DNA of 64,000 bases from Olsenella sp. An270. GTDB taxonomy: Bacteria; Actinomycetota; Coriobacteriia; Coriobacteriales; Atopobiaceae. Of the stretch, positions 34,767 through 43,085 are shown piece by piece (position 1 is the first letter of the stretch; each line of letters begins with the position of its first letter). The translations under genes and the position numbers were made by a program. The notes below the pieces were generated by a model that was given only the letters and a program-made list of their open reading frames with translations, was not told the DNA's origin and did no database searches. The stretch is taken from NCBI RefSeq assembly GCF_002159735.1, contig NZ_NFJF01000003.1, forward strand, positions 1 through 64,000, read 5' to 3'.

Positions 34767-35819
34767 TCAGTCAGCCGGCTCGACGCGGATCCACAGGTAC
34801 GCCTCGGAGTGCTCGTCCCACTCGTCCAGCGGGTCGGTGAAGAAGTAGCATGCCACCTCGGCGCCGTCGACGAGCGCCGCCTCGCCGACGTCGTAGTGGT
34901 CGAGGGAGATGCTCTCGTACGGCGAGCCCGCAAGAAAGGCCTCGCGGAACTCCGGGAACAGCTCGTGCGCGGTGACGAGCCCGGGGACGAGGGCGGGCAC
35001 GTCCGCCGCGGCGAGGGCACCGTGCAGGAGCTCCAGGTCCCTCTCGGCCTGTGCGAGGCTCTCCACCTGGCTCAGGGAGGGATCGACGGCGAGGTGGTAT
35101 CCGGTCTCGATGACCTGCCCGTCGTTGTTGACGTCGACGCGGATGCTGCTCCCGGTCTCCTCGCCCGCCTCGTCCACGACGTCGCCGGTCACGTAATAGC
35201 TGACCTTATCGTGCCCCTTGGTCGGGTCAATGCAGAACGGGTCCAGCCCGGCGTCCGCAAAGGAGGCCACGAGTGCGCGGGTGGTCTGGGCGGCGGCCTC
35301 CATCTCCTGCCGCATGATCTGTACGCGCCCCACGAAGTGCGGCACGTACATGGCGGCGAGAAGGACGAGCGCGGCGGCGAGCACGCGGCGGGGGAAGCGA
35401 CGGTGGTCGGGCAGCGAGATGCCGAGCGGCTCGGCGATCTTCCAGGACGCTCGCAGGAAGCCGCTTCTGTCCTCCCGTGCGGTGAAGGGCGCCGGAGCCT
35501 TTTCGCGGGAGGGGTCCTCGAGGCGCGCCGCCTGTGCCTTGGCGGCGACGGAGCCCCATGTCTTCTTGTTCAGGTTGTAGTTCGTGGCAAGGATGACATA
35601 GCTGATCGCGATCGTAAACGCGATCACGATGGCGAGCATGGTGAAGAGCCCGACGAGATACAGCCCGGGGTCGTGGAAGACGAGGTCGTCGAGCATGCTG
35701 AGGAAGAGGAACTCGCCCATGACGATGAGGATGTAGGTGAGGCCGCGTCGCGCGAGCGGGCCCATGACGTAGTACCAGCGGACGAGCAGCCGCTCCCAGC
35801 CTGTGACGTCTGCGTTCAT
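34767..35819 (-). CDS. Unrecognised membrane protein with extracytoplasmic C-terminal domain
   Basis: The 350-residue protein has two helices near the N-terminus (about 22-45 and 52-80) and one near 145-165, then a soluble acidic domain of about 185 residues (VSYYVTGDVVDEAGEE..., SEAYLWIRVEP). No family was recognised. A TATAAT on the minus strand (complement of 35849-35854) suggests its own promoter, facing away from the ABC operon. It is convergent with the MFS gene, ending 23 bases from it. Function unknown. Confidence 0.7.
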   Translation of the reverse strand: MNADVTGWERLLVRWYYVMGPLARRGLTYILIVMGEFLFLSMLDDLVFHDPGLYLVGLFTMLAIVIAFTIAISYVILATNYNLNKKTWGSVAAKAQAARLEDPSREKAPAPFTAREDRSGFLRASWKIAEPLGISLPDHRRFPRRVLAAALVLLAAMYVPHFVGRVQIMRQEMEAAAQTTRALVASFADAGLDPFCIDPTKGHDKVSYYVTGDVVDEAGEETGSSIRVDVNNDGQVIETGYHLAVDPSLSQVESLAQAERDLELLHGALAAADVPALVPGLVTAHELFPEFREAFLAGSPYESISLDHYDVGEAALVDGAEVACYFFTDPLDEWDEHSEAYLWIRVEPAD

Positions 35820-35894
35820 GGGGCCCTCCCTGCGCGTAGGTTGGACAGATTATATCTCGCGAAGCGCTGAGCCGAGGAGCCTGAAAGTTATTTG

Positions 35895-35945
35895 AGGTTA
35901 ACAGTTGCCCCAAAATAGTTTACTCTCTCTAACAGATAGAGACGG
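35895..35945 (+). promoter_or_regulatory. Promoter/operator region of the CydDC-like operon
   Basis: GAGGTTAACAGTTG is followed by a possible -35 (TTGCCC) and -10 (TACTCT) and then CTCTCTAACAGATAGAG, an imperfect dyad. GGTTAAC also occurs in the divergent region at 44988-45007, so both ABC loci may share a regulator, possibly of the DtxR/IdeR iron type. This is inferred from motif likeness only. Confidence 0.35.
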
Positions 35946-35967
35946 ACGTGAGGGGCGACGACTCGTG

Positions 35968-37707
35968 ATGATCGACAAGCGGCTCATCGGCATCGTGCCG
36001 GGGAGCATGAGATACGTGGGCGCGAGCGTGGCCCTGCAGTGGGCGTCGCTCGTGGCCAACATGGGCATGGTGCTCGTCATCTGTCGGACGCTCTCCGCGC
36101 TCTGTACGGGCGTGGCGGGCGAGAAGGACCTCGTGCTTCTCGCCGTCTGCGTGGTCGTGGCGGCCGCCGTGCGCGGGCTTGCAGCCGTGGGCTCCGCGCG
36201 CATGGGGTTTCTCGCCAGCCTCGAGGTCAAGCGCACGCTGCGCCATCGCATCTACGAGAAGCTCCTGCGCCTGGGGCCGAGCTACCGCGAGGACGTGCGC
36301 ACCTCCGAGGTCGTGCAGGTGGCCGTGGAGGGGTGCGACCAGCTCGAGACCTACTTCGGCGCGTACCTGCCGCAGTTCTTCTACGCCATGCTCGCGCCGC
36401 TCACGCTCTTTGTGGCCCTGGCCTTTGTGAGCGTGCCGGCGGCCGTGGTGCTGCTCGTGTGCGTGCCACTCATTCCCGTGGCCATCGCCGCGGTGCAGAC
36501 CTGGGCAAAGAAGCTGCTCGGCCGCTACTGGGGCCAGTATACCGAGCTCGGCGACACGTTCCTGGAGAACCTCCAGGGCCTCACCACCCTCAAGGTCTAT
36601 CAGGCTGACGAGTTCAAACAGGCCGAGATGAACGAGCAGGCCGAGAAGTTCCGGCGCATTACCATGCGCGTGCTCACGATGCAGCTCAACTCCATCACGA
36701 TCATGGACCTCGTGGCATACGGCGGGGCTGCCGCTGGCGTGGCGGTGGCGCTCACGCAGATGACGGCGGGTGCCGTGGGCCTGGGCGGGTGCCTCGCCAT
36801 CATCCTGCTGGCGGCGGACTACTTCATTCCCATGCGCCAGCTGGGGTCGTTCTTCCACGTGGCCATGAACGGCATGGCGGCGAGCGAGAAGATCTTCCGC
36901 CTGCTGGAGCTGCCGGAGCCTCCGGCGGGTGGGAAGAGCTTTCCTGCGCGGTGCGACGTGTGCGCTCGCGACCTGCGTTTCTCCTACGACGGCGAGCGCG
37001 AGGTGCTGGACGGCGTTGATCTGGACGTGCCGGCCGGCGGCTTCGTTGCCGTGGTGGGCGAGTCCGGCTGCGGAAAGTCCACGCTCGCGGCGCTCCTGCT
37101 GGGGCGGCTGCGCGGATACCGCGGCTCGCTCACGGTGGGCGGCGTGGAGGTTAGCGCGCTCGACACAGCCGACCTGCTCGCCCACGTGACGTACGTGGGT
37201 CACGAGAGCTACCTCTTCAAGGGTACGGTGCGCGAGAACCTGCTGGTCGCGGCCCCGGGTGCGAGCGACGATGCGCTCTGGGTCGCACTCGAGGCCACGC
37301 GCCTGGCGCCCTTCCTTCGCGGCGAGGACGGGTTGGACACGATGCTCGCGGAGCGCGGCTCCAACCTCTCCGGTGGTCAGCGCCAGCGTCTGGCAATCGC
37401 CCGCGCCCTCTTGCATGAGACGCCGGTCTACGTCTTTGACGAGGCCACCTCCAACGTGGACGCGGAGAGCGAGGACGTCATCATGGACGCCGTTCGCGGG
37501 CTGGCTGGCCGCGTGACGGTGATCCTCATCTCGCACCGTCTGGCAAACGTGGTGGGGGCCGACGAGATCTTCGTGCTCGACGGCGGATGCGTGGTGGAGC
37601 ACGGGCGCCACGACGAGCTGGTCACTGCAGGCGGTCGCTACGCAACACTCTGGCGCGCCCAGCGCGAGCTCGAGGAATTCGGCACGACGAAGGGGGTGGT
37701 CGCATGA
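35968..37707 (+). CDS. CydD-like ABC exporter, membrane and ATPase domains fused
   Basis: The 579-residue protein has six membrane helices (about 15-320) and a C-terminal ATPase with Walker A GESGCGKST, signature LSGGQRQRLAIARAL and Walker B VYVFDEATS. The N-terminal half resembles CydD/AarD-type ABC exporters. The ATG at 35968 is used; a GTG lies one codon upstream. The next gene overlaps by ATGA and supplies the partner half, so the two form a heterodimer. CydDC exports reduced thiols and binds haem in E. coli; here the downstream YgbA-like, DUF454 and metal-domain genes point to redox, nitrosative or metal stress. Confidence 0.82.
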   Translation: MIDKRLIGIVPGSMRYVGASVALQWASLVANMGMVLVICRTLSALCTGVAGEKDLVLLAVCVVVAAAVRGLAAVGSARMGFLASLEVKRTLRHRIYEKLLRLGPSYREDVRTSEVVQVAVEGCDQLETYFGAYLPQFFYAMLAPLTLFVALAFVSVPAAVVLLVCVPLIPVAIAAVQTWAKKLLGRYWGQYTELGDTFLENLQGLTTLKVYQADEFKQAEMNEQAEKFRRITMRVLTMQLNSITIMDLVAYGGAAAGVAVALTQMTAGAVGLGGCLAIILLAADYFIPMRQLGSFFHVAMNGMAASEKIFRLLELPEPPAGGKSFPARCDVCARDLRFSYDGEREVLDGVDLDVPAGGFVAVVGESGCGKSTLAALLLGRLRGYRGSLTVGGVEVSALDTADLLAHVTYVGHESYLFKGTVRENLLVAAPGASDDALWVALEATRLAPFLRGEDGLDTMLAERGSNLSGGQRQRLAIARALLHETPVYVFDEATSNVDAESEDVIMDAVRGLAGRVTVILISHRLANVVGADEIFVLDGGCVVEHGRHDELVTAGGRYATLWRAQRELEEFGTTKGVVA

Positions 37708-39344
37708 GGGTGATGCGGCGGCTCGTGGGGCTGGTGCGCCCGCTCATGGGATTCATGGTGCTTGCCATCCTCATGGGGCTTCTCGGTCACGTCTGCGCGG
37801 CGGCGATCACGGTGTCCGGCGGTTACGGCGTGCTCGCGGTGCTTGCGGACGGCGCGGCGGCCCCGCTCGCCGGCCTCATCGCGGCGATGGCGGTCTGCGC
37901 CGTGGCGCGCGGGCTTTTGCGCTACGGCGAGCAGGCGTGCAACCACTTCATCGCGTTCAAGCTGCTCGCGCTCGTCCGCGACCGCGTGTTCCGGGCGCTG
38001 CGCCGGCTTGCCCCGGCCAAGCTCGAGGGGCGCGACCGTGGCGACCTCATCTCGCTCATCACCTCGGACATCGAGCTTCTCGAGGTCTTCTATGCGCACA
38101 CCATCTCGCCGACGGCGATTGCGCTGCTCTTCTGCGCGGGTGCCTGCGCCTTCATCGGGAGCTTCCACCCCGCGCTCGCCGTTGTGGCCGCAGCGTCGTA
38201 TCTCGCCGTGGGCGTGGCGTGCCCGCTGGTCGCGGCGCGCCTGGCCGGGGACGCCGGCGCGCGCTTCCGCGCCGGTGCGGGCGAGCTCTCGAGCTTCGTA
38301 CTGGAGAGCCTGCGCGGCCTGGACGAGATCCTGCAGTACGGTGCGGGTGCGGAGCGCCTGTCCCAGATGGACGAGCGGTCCCGCGCGCTCGCCGCGGACG
38401 AGGAGTGCATGAAGCGCGCCACCGGTCGTGCGACGGCGCTCACCAACACGGTCATTCTTACCTGCGACCTGGTCATGCTTCTCGTGGTGGCGGCGCTTCA
38501 CCGCGCCGGTGCCGTGGGCTTTGACGGGGTGCTCATCCCCGTGCTCGCGCTCATGAGCTCGTTCGGCCCGGTGGTGGCGCTCGCGAACCTGGGCTCCACG
38601 CTGCAGCCCACCCTCGCGGCGGGGGAGCGCGTGCTCGCCATCCTGGATGAGGAGCCGGTGACGCCGGAGGTCGCGGGTCAGGAGCACGTGGACTTTGACG
38701 GCGCCGCAGCCAGCCGCGTGAGCTTCTCCTACGGAGACGAGCGCGTGCTCACGGACGTCTCGCTCGAGGCTCCCGCCGGCAGAATCGTGGGCATCACCGG
38801 GCGCTCCGGCTCCGGCAAGTCCACCCTGCTGCGCCTCTTCATGCGGTTCTGGGACACGGGCGAGGGGAGCGTCTCCGTCTCCGGGCGCGACGTGCGGCGC
38901 GTGGACACGGCCAACCTGCGCGAGCTGGAGTCCCTCGTCACGCAGGAGACCCACCTCTTCCACGACAGCATCCGCAACAACCTGCGCATCGCGCGGCTCG
39001 ACGCCACGGATGAAGAGATCGAGGCGGCATGCCGCAAGGCCTCGGTCCACGACTTTGTGATGGGCCTGCCCCAGGGCTACGACACGCCGGTCGGAGAGCT
39101 CGGCGACACCCTCTCCGGCGGCGAGCGCCAGCGCCTAGGGCTTGCGCGCGCCTTCCTGCATGACGCCCCGTTCATGCTGCTCGACGAGCCCACGAGCAAC
39201 CTCGACAGCCTGAACGAGGCCGTCATCCTGCGCTCCATTGCCGAGGAGCGCGCCGGGCGGACGGTTCTTCTCGTCTCCCATAGGCCGTCCACGATGCGCA
39301 TCGCCGACACCGTGGTCAGCGTTGAGAACGGGAGGGTCAGCTGA
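37704..39344 (+). CDS. CydC-like ABC exporter, partner of the preceding gene
   Basis: The 546-residue half-transporter has six helices and an ATPase with Walker A GRSGSGKST, signature LSGGERQRLGLARAF and Walker B FMLLDEPTS. The membrane part resembles CydC. ATG overlaps the stop of its partner, and its own stop overlaps the next start (TGATG). No cytochrome bd genes are in the window, so the usual CydDC role in bd oxidase assembly cannot be confirmed; export of thiols, haem or another small molecule is equally possible. Confidence 0.82.
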   Translation: MRVMRRLVGLVRPLMGFMVLAILMGLLGHVCAAAITVSGGYGVLAVLADGAAAPLAGLIAAMAVCAVARGLLRYGEQACNHFIAFKLLALVRDRVFRALRRLAPAKLEGRDRGDLISLITSDIELLEVFYAHTISPTAIALLFCAGACAFIGSFHPALAVVAAASYLAVGVACPLVAARLAGDAGARFRAGAGELSSFVLESLRGLDEILQYGAGAERLSQMDERSRALAADEECMKRATGRATALTNTVILTCDLVMLLVVAALHRAGAVGFDGVLIPVLALMSSFGPVVALANLGSTLQPTLAAGERVLAILDEEPVTPEVAGQEHVDFDGAAASRVSFSYGDERVLTDVSLEAPAGRIVGITGRSGSGKSTLLRLFMRFWDTGEGSVSVSGRDVRRVDTANLRELESLVTQETHLFHDSIRNNLRIARLDATDEEIEAACRKASVHDFVMGLPQGYDTPVGELGDTLSGGERQRLGLARAFLHDAPFMLLDEPTSNLDSLNEAVILRSIAEERAGRTVLLVSHRPSTMRIADTVVSVENGRVS

Positions 39345-39709
39345 TGGCGCGCACGCCCGACACCGCGCGCGTGGCGGCCAAGCGTGAGCGCGAGAAGCGC
39401 ATGGTCTCCGAGATGATCGCGCTCTACTGCCGCAAGCGTCACGGCACGCGCGGCGGCGAGCTTTGCCCGGAGTGCGCCGAGCTCGCGGAGTACGCGCGGC
39501 AGCGCAGCGACCGCTGTCCCTTCATGGAGACCAAGACCTTCTGCTCCAACTGCCGCGTGCACTGCTACAAGCCTGAGATGCGCGAGAAGATCCGCGAGGT
39601 CATGCGCTTCTCGGGCCCGCGCATGATCTTCCATCACCCCGTGGCGGCGATTCGTCACGTTATCGAAACCAAGGCCGAGAAGAGGCGACTGTCCAGGGAG
39701 GACGCATGA
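39344..39709 (+). CDS. YgbA-like protein (nitrous oxide-stimulated promoter family)
   Basis: The 121-residue protein has the family pattern: KMVSEMIALYCRKRHG-type helix (here KRMVSEMIALYCRKRHG), LCPECAELAEYARQRSDRCPFMETKTFCSNCRVHCY, and RFSGPRMIFHHPVAAIRH. The regularly spaced Cys residues could bind metal. The E. coli relative YgbA is induced by nitric oxide through NsrR and helps growth under nitrosative stress and low iron. It is tightly coupled in this operon, with overlaps on both sides, which supports a stress-related role for the ABC pair. Confidence 0.85.
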   Translation: MARTPDTARVAAKREREKRMVSEMIALYCRKRHGTRGGELCPECAELAEYARQRSDRCPFMETKTFCSNCRVHCYKPEMREKIREVMRFSGPRMIFHHPVAAIRHVIETKAEKRRLSREDA

Positions 39710-40092
39710 AAGTGAAGAAGGTGCTGCTCGTTGCGCTAGGCTGCGTGGGACTTGCTCTGGGGGCTGTGGGAGCTGTGGTCCCGCTGCTGCCGGCGTTTCC
39801 GTTTCTGATGCTCGCGGCGTTCTGCTTTGCCAAGAGCTCCGAGCGGCTGCACGTGTGGTTCACGGGCACCAAGCTCTACAAGAAGAACCTCGAGAGCTAC
39901 GTGAGCGGCCAGGGCATGGACTGGGCAACCAAGATCCGCGTGATGGTCACGGTGACCGTGCTCATGTCCATCGGCTTTGTCATGATGCGCGCGGTGCGCG
40001 TGGGCCAGATCGTCCTCGCGTGCGTGTGGGTGTTCCACATCCTGTACTTCTGCTTCGGCGTAAAGACCTGTCGCGTGCCGGCTGAGGTGTGA
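39706..40092 (+). CDS. DUF454 (YbaN-like) inner membrane protein
   Basis: The 128-residue protein has about three to four helices and the family pattern GAVGAVVPLLPAFPFLMLAAFCFAKSSERLHVWF, then a second hydrophobic half. DUF454 proteins are small inner-membrane proteins of unknown function often found next to iron or haem uptake genes. ATG overlaps the preceding stop (ATGA). Family assignment is firm. Confidence 0.88.
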   Translation: MKVKKVLLVALGCVGLALGAVGAVVPLLPAFPFLMLAAFCFAKSSERLHVWFTGTKLYKKNLESYVSGQGMDWATKIRVMVTVTVLMSIGFVMMRAVRVGQIVLACVWVFHILYFCFGVKTCRVPAEV

Positions 40093-40131
40093 GCGACGGC
40101 GAGAAGAACGCGAGCTCGTAGGGAGGTTGCC

Positions 40132-40497
40132 ATGATTAACGTCATTATCGTCCTGGCCGTGGTGGCGGTCGTCCTTCTCGCCGCCCGTCGCTACCTGCGG
40201 ACGCTGCGCCGGGGCGGCTGCGGGTGCGGGTGCTCCGGCGGGGGAGAGTCCCACGTCGCGCGCCCGCAGGTCGCCGACACCAACGAGGCGCACTACCCCT
40301 ACGCGGCAGACCTCACCGTCGAGGGGATGCACTGCGAGCACTGCCTCGCCGCCGTGGAGACCGCGCTCGACGGCATCGGCGGCGTGTGGGCGCGCGCGAC
40401 CCTGCCCGACCGCGTGCGCGTGCTCTCCAAGGACCCGATCGATCGCGCCGCGCTCGCCGCCGCGGTGGAGTCTGCCGGCTACCGCGTGGTGGGTTAG
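40132..40497 (+). CDS. Membrane-anchored heavy-metal-associated domain protein
   Basis: The 121-residue product starts with a membrane helix (VIIVLAVVAVVLLAARRYL), then a Cys-rich stretch RRGGCGCGCSGGG as in FeoB-associated Cys-rich membrane proteins. The second half is an HMA domain with the metal-binding GMHCEHC. It probably binds Cu+ or another soft metal at the membrane. A GGGAGG site lies before the ATG. It closes the CydDC-like operon after 39 bases. In the intergenic space there is a copy of GGCGAGAAGAAC. Confidence 0.82.
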   Translation: MINVIIVLAVVAVVLLAARRYLRTLRRGGCGCGCSGGGESHVARPQVADTNEAHYPYAADLTVEGMHCEHCLAAVETALDGIGGVWARATLPDRVRVLSKDPIDRAALAAAVESAGYRVVG

Positions 40498-40569
40498 GCA
40501 TCGCCGACATCTGATCGTGTTATTTGCGAACGAGTTTTCGAGGGCTTGTTTCTATTGCTAAGGCATATT

Positions 40570-40632
40570 GAGTGTGCACCAATCGAGATCAATGACTCTT
40601 CAAAGCGCGGCTTTCTCGATTGGTGCACACTC
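40570..40632. repeat. Perfect 19-bp inverted repeat with 25-base spacer
   Basis: GAGTGTGCACCAATCGAGA at 40570-40588 is exactly inverted at 40614-40632. There is no T-tract, so it is not a standard terminator. It lies between the end of the metal-domain gene and the end of a convergent gene. It could be a bidirectional stop, a small mobile element or a recombination site. Confidence 0.6.
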
Positions 40633-40660
40633 GATGTCACGGATGTTGGAGGACGTGGCT

Positions 40661-41311
40661 TTAGGCCATTGCAAGCGCCTCGGAGTGCAGGCAGACGAGC
40701 ATCGCGGCGAACATGATCGTGAAGACGAGGTTGCTCCACCCGCCAAAGAGGGCGCAGCGCGCCGGCTGCGGCACGCGCATCCACACGAGGCCGAGAAACG
40801 ACGTGACCAGCGGCGTGAGGACGACAAACCATGTGGGAAAGACCGTCTGTCCCAACACTATGGCAACGCCGAGAACAACAAAGCCCAGGTACATGGGCAC
40901 GGTGGCAAACCGCATGACAAACATGATGTTGTCCGCGACCTCGTCGTACAGTTCTTCTCGCTCTGCCTTGGCGATGACGGAGAGATAGACGTACTGGGCG
41001 TGGTAGGCGCCGCCGCAGATGAGGGCAAGGGCGAGCAGTGCCGCGGCAAGCCAGACGAGCCAGTCCATCTCGCCGCGCGCCGTGAGCGTAAGCCCCGCAA
41101 ATCCGGGCACATAGAAGAACGCGGCGACCGGACCGAGCGCGCCCCCAACCCGTACGCGGCCGGAGGGCACGTCGCGCATGATGCGCATGTACGGCCTGAG
41201 CGTGCCGTCCATGTCGTAGGCGCCGGACGTGAAGTAGAGCAGCATGTCCCCGGCAAACATGAGAATCGAGCCCAGGAGCCCCAGGGCGAGAAGAACGAGT
41301 GTCAACGGCAT
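40661..41311 (-). CDS. Six-helix membrane protein of unknown function (DUF6796-like)
   Basis: The 216-residue protein has about six membrane helices and starts MPLTLVLLALGLLGSILMFAGDMLLYF. The GDMLLY motif with small residues recalls the DUF6796 family of actinobacterial and firmicute membrane proteins; this is a memory-based match. The start ATG at 41311 has GGGAGG five bases upstream. It lies 40 bases downstream of the second ABC pair on the same strand, with a palindromic repeat between. It could be a transport accessory. Confidence 0.65.
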   Translation of the reverse strand: MPLTLVLLALGLLGSILMFAGDMLLYFTSGAYDMDGTLRPYMRIMRDVPSGRVRVGGALGPVAAFFYVPGFAGLTLTARGEMDWLVWLAAALLALALICGGAYHAQYVYLSVIAKAEREELYDEVADNIMFVMRFATVPMYLGFVVLGVAIVLGQTVFPTWFVVLTPLVTSFLGLVWMRVPQPARCALFGGWSNLVFTIMFAAMLVCLHSEALAMA

Positions 41312-41328
41312 GACGCCTCCCATCCAAC

Positions 41329-41355
41329 GTGACAAAGGGACTGTCCCTTTGTCAC
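41329..41355. repeat. Short palindrome of the GGGAC(A/T)GTCCC family
   Basis: GTGACAAAGGGAC is exactly mirrored by GTCCCTTTGTCAC around a single T. The stop codon of the adjacent ABC gene (41352-41354) lies inside it. Related palindromes are at 46771, 49046, 55633 and 59868. Confidence 0.75.
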
Positions 41356-43085
41356 ATAGTCCAATCGGCGCTTTGGGTCTGCAGGTGGACCATGCGGGCG
41401 AAGAGGCCGCCCGCGGCGAGAAGCTCTTCCGGAGAGCCTTGCTCGGCCACGCGGCCGTCCTCGAGCACCACGATCTTGTCCGCACTCATCACGGTGCGCA
41501 TGCGGTGGGCGATCACGATGACGGTCTTGCCGGCGAGCAGGCGCGAGAGCGCCTCCTGGACCTGCGTCTCGTTCTCCACGTCGAGCGACGCCGTGGCCTC
41601 GTCCAGGAGCACGACCGGCGCGTCCTTGAGCAGGGCGCGGGCGATGGAGATCCGCTGGCGCTCGCCGCCGGAGAGCCGCGCGCCGTTCTCGCCGATCATC
41701 GTGTCGTAGCCCTGCGGCAGGCGGCTCACGAACTCGTCGCAGTTGGCCGCGCGCGCCGCCGCGAGCACCTCCTCGTCGGTGGCGCCGCGCCGACCCAGGC
41801 GGATGTTGCCCATCACCGTGTCGTCAAAGAGCAGCACGTCCTGGAAGACCACGGAGAAGTCGCCGAGAAGGACCTCGGGGTCCACGGCTGCCACGTCCAC
41901 GCCGCCCACGGTGACGTGCCCCGCGTCGGCGTCCCACAGGCGCGCGGCCAGCCTCGCGCATGTTGACTTGCCGGAGCCGGACGGCCCCACGAGCGCCGTG
42001 ACCTCGCCCTCGCGTGCCGTGAACGTCACGCCGTCCAGGACCTTCTCGCCGCGATCGTAGGAGAAGGACACGTCCTCGAAGGCGACGTCATGCCCCACGG
42101 GCTCGTACTTCTCGCCGCCCTGCGCGAGCGGCTCCTCGTAGAAGCCCTTCATGCGCGCCGCAGCGGTCTTGGCCGAGAAGAGCTCGGCGATGAGCATGAG
42201 GCACTGGTCGAAGGGCGCGTAGATGCGGCTCACCACCACGAGGAAGGCGAAGAGCGTCATGAACGTGCAGGAGCCCTCCAGGATGAGCGCCGCGCCCACG
42301 AGCACCGTGGTGGCAAGGCCCAGGCGCAGCACGATCTGGGCGCCGTTGACGGCGATGCCGCAGGCGATCTCCGAGCGGGCGGCCTGGCGCTCCGCGGCGT
42401 CGACGTCCGCATGAATGTGCTCGAGGTAGCGCTCCTCCTGGTTGGTCGCGCGCACCTCGCGCACGCACTCGAGCGCCTCCTGGATGTCCTCCGAGGTGGC
42501 AAGGCCGCGCATGCGCGTGGCCTCCATCATGGGCTGGAGGGCGCGGCGCGCGCCGAAGAGAATCGCGAGCCCCACCGGGCAGCTCCAGAGCGACGCGAGC
42601 GCGAGCCGCCAGTCAAAGGAGAACAGGCAGACGGCCGCCACGGCGAGCGTGATGTAGGCGCCATAGAGCTCGGGCAGCACGTGGCTGTAGGCGTGCTCGG
42701 TGGTCTTGACGTCGGTCATGAGGGTCTCGGTGAGGTCGGCGAGGTCGCGGCGGCCGAAGAAGCCCAGGGGCAGCTTGCGCAGGCGCTCGGCGAGGCCGAT
42801 GCGCTGACGACCGCTCTCCTTGTAGATGACGCCGTACTGGTAGTAGTAGGCCCAGTACTCCGCCACGAAGAGCGCGACCGCAAAGGCGGCGAGGCCCGCT
42901 GCGTACGGGAGGAGGTCCGGCAGCGGCGCGCCCTCGGTGAGGTGCGCCACGAGCTCGCCCATGAGCAGGTAGAGGGCACCCACGCCGCCAAAGACCACGA
43001 GGTTCGAGGCGGCCGTCCACACGGCGCCGAGCTTGACGTTGCGCATGCCCTCGTCGGTGAGGGCGTACTTCTCTTGGATGCTCAT
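41352..43085 (-). CDS. ABC exporter half-transporter B (IrtB/YbtQ-like layout)
   Basis: The 577-residue protein has six membrane helices and an ATPase with Walker A GPSGSGKST, signature LSGGERQRISIARAL and Walker B VVLLDEATA. It immediately follows its partner (stop and start adjacent at 43085/43086), so they form a heterodimer. The pair divergent from an AraC regulator resembles the siderophore importers IrtAB or YbtPQ, which are exporters by fold but import iron chelates. Exporters of peptides or drugs have the same fold, so the substrate is open. Its stop codon lies inside a palindromic repeat. Confidence 0.82.
   Translation of the reverse strand: MSIQEKYALTDEGMRNVKLGAVWTAASNLVVFGGVGALYLLMGELVAHLTEGAPLPDLLPYAAGLAAFAVALFVAEYWAYYYQYGVIYKESGRQRIGLAERLRKLPLGFFGRRDLADLTETLMTDVKTTEHAYSHVLPELYGAYITLAVAAVCLFSFDWRLALASLWSCPVGLAILFGARRALQPMMEATRMRGLATSEDIQEALECVREVRATNQEERYLEHIHADVDAAERQAARSEIACGIAVNGAQIVLRLGLATTVLVGAALILEGSCTFMTLFAFLVVVSRIYAPFDQCLMLIAELFSAKTAAARMKGFYEEPLAQGGEKYEPVGHDVAFEDVSFSYDRGEKVLDGVTFTAREGEVTALVGPSGSGKSTCARLAARLWDADAGHVTVGGVDVAAVDPEVLLGDFSVVFQDVLLFDDTVMGNIRLGRRGATDEEVLAAARAANCDEFVSRLPQGYDTMIGENGARLSGGERQRISIARALLKDAPVVLLDEATASLDVENETQVQEALSRLLAGKTVIVIAHRMRTVMSADKIVVLEDGRVAEQGSPEELLAAGGLFARMVHLQTQSADWTM

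Noticed and set aside
36000-39344. Cytochrome bd locus
   Set aside because: The ABC pair is CydDC-like but no cydA or cydB gene is adjacent, so the operon cannot be called cydABCD.
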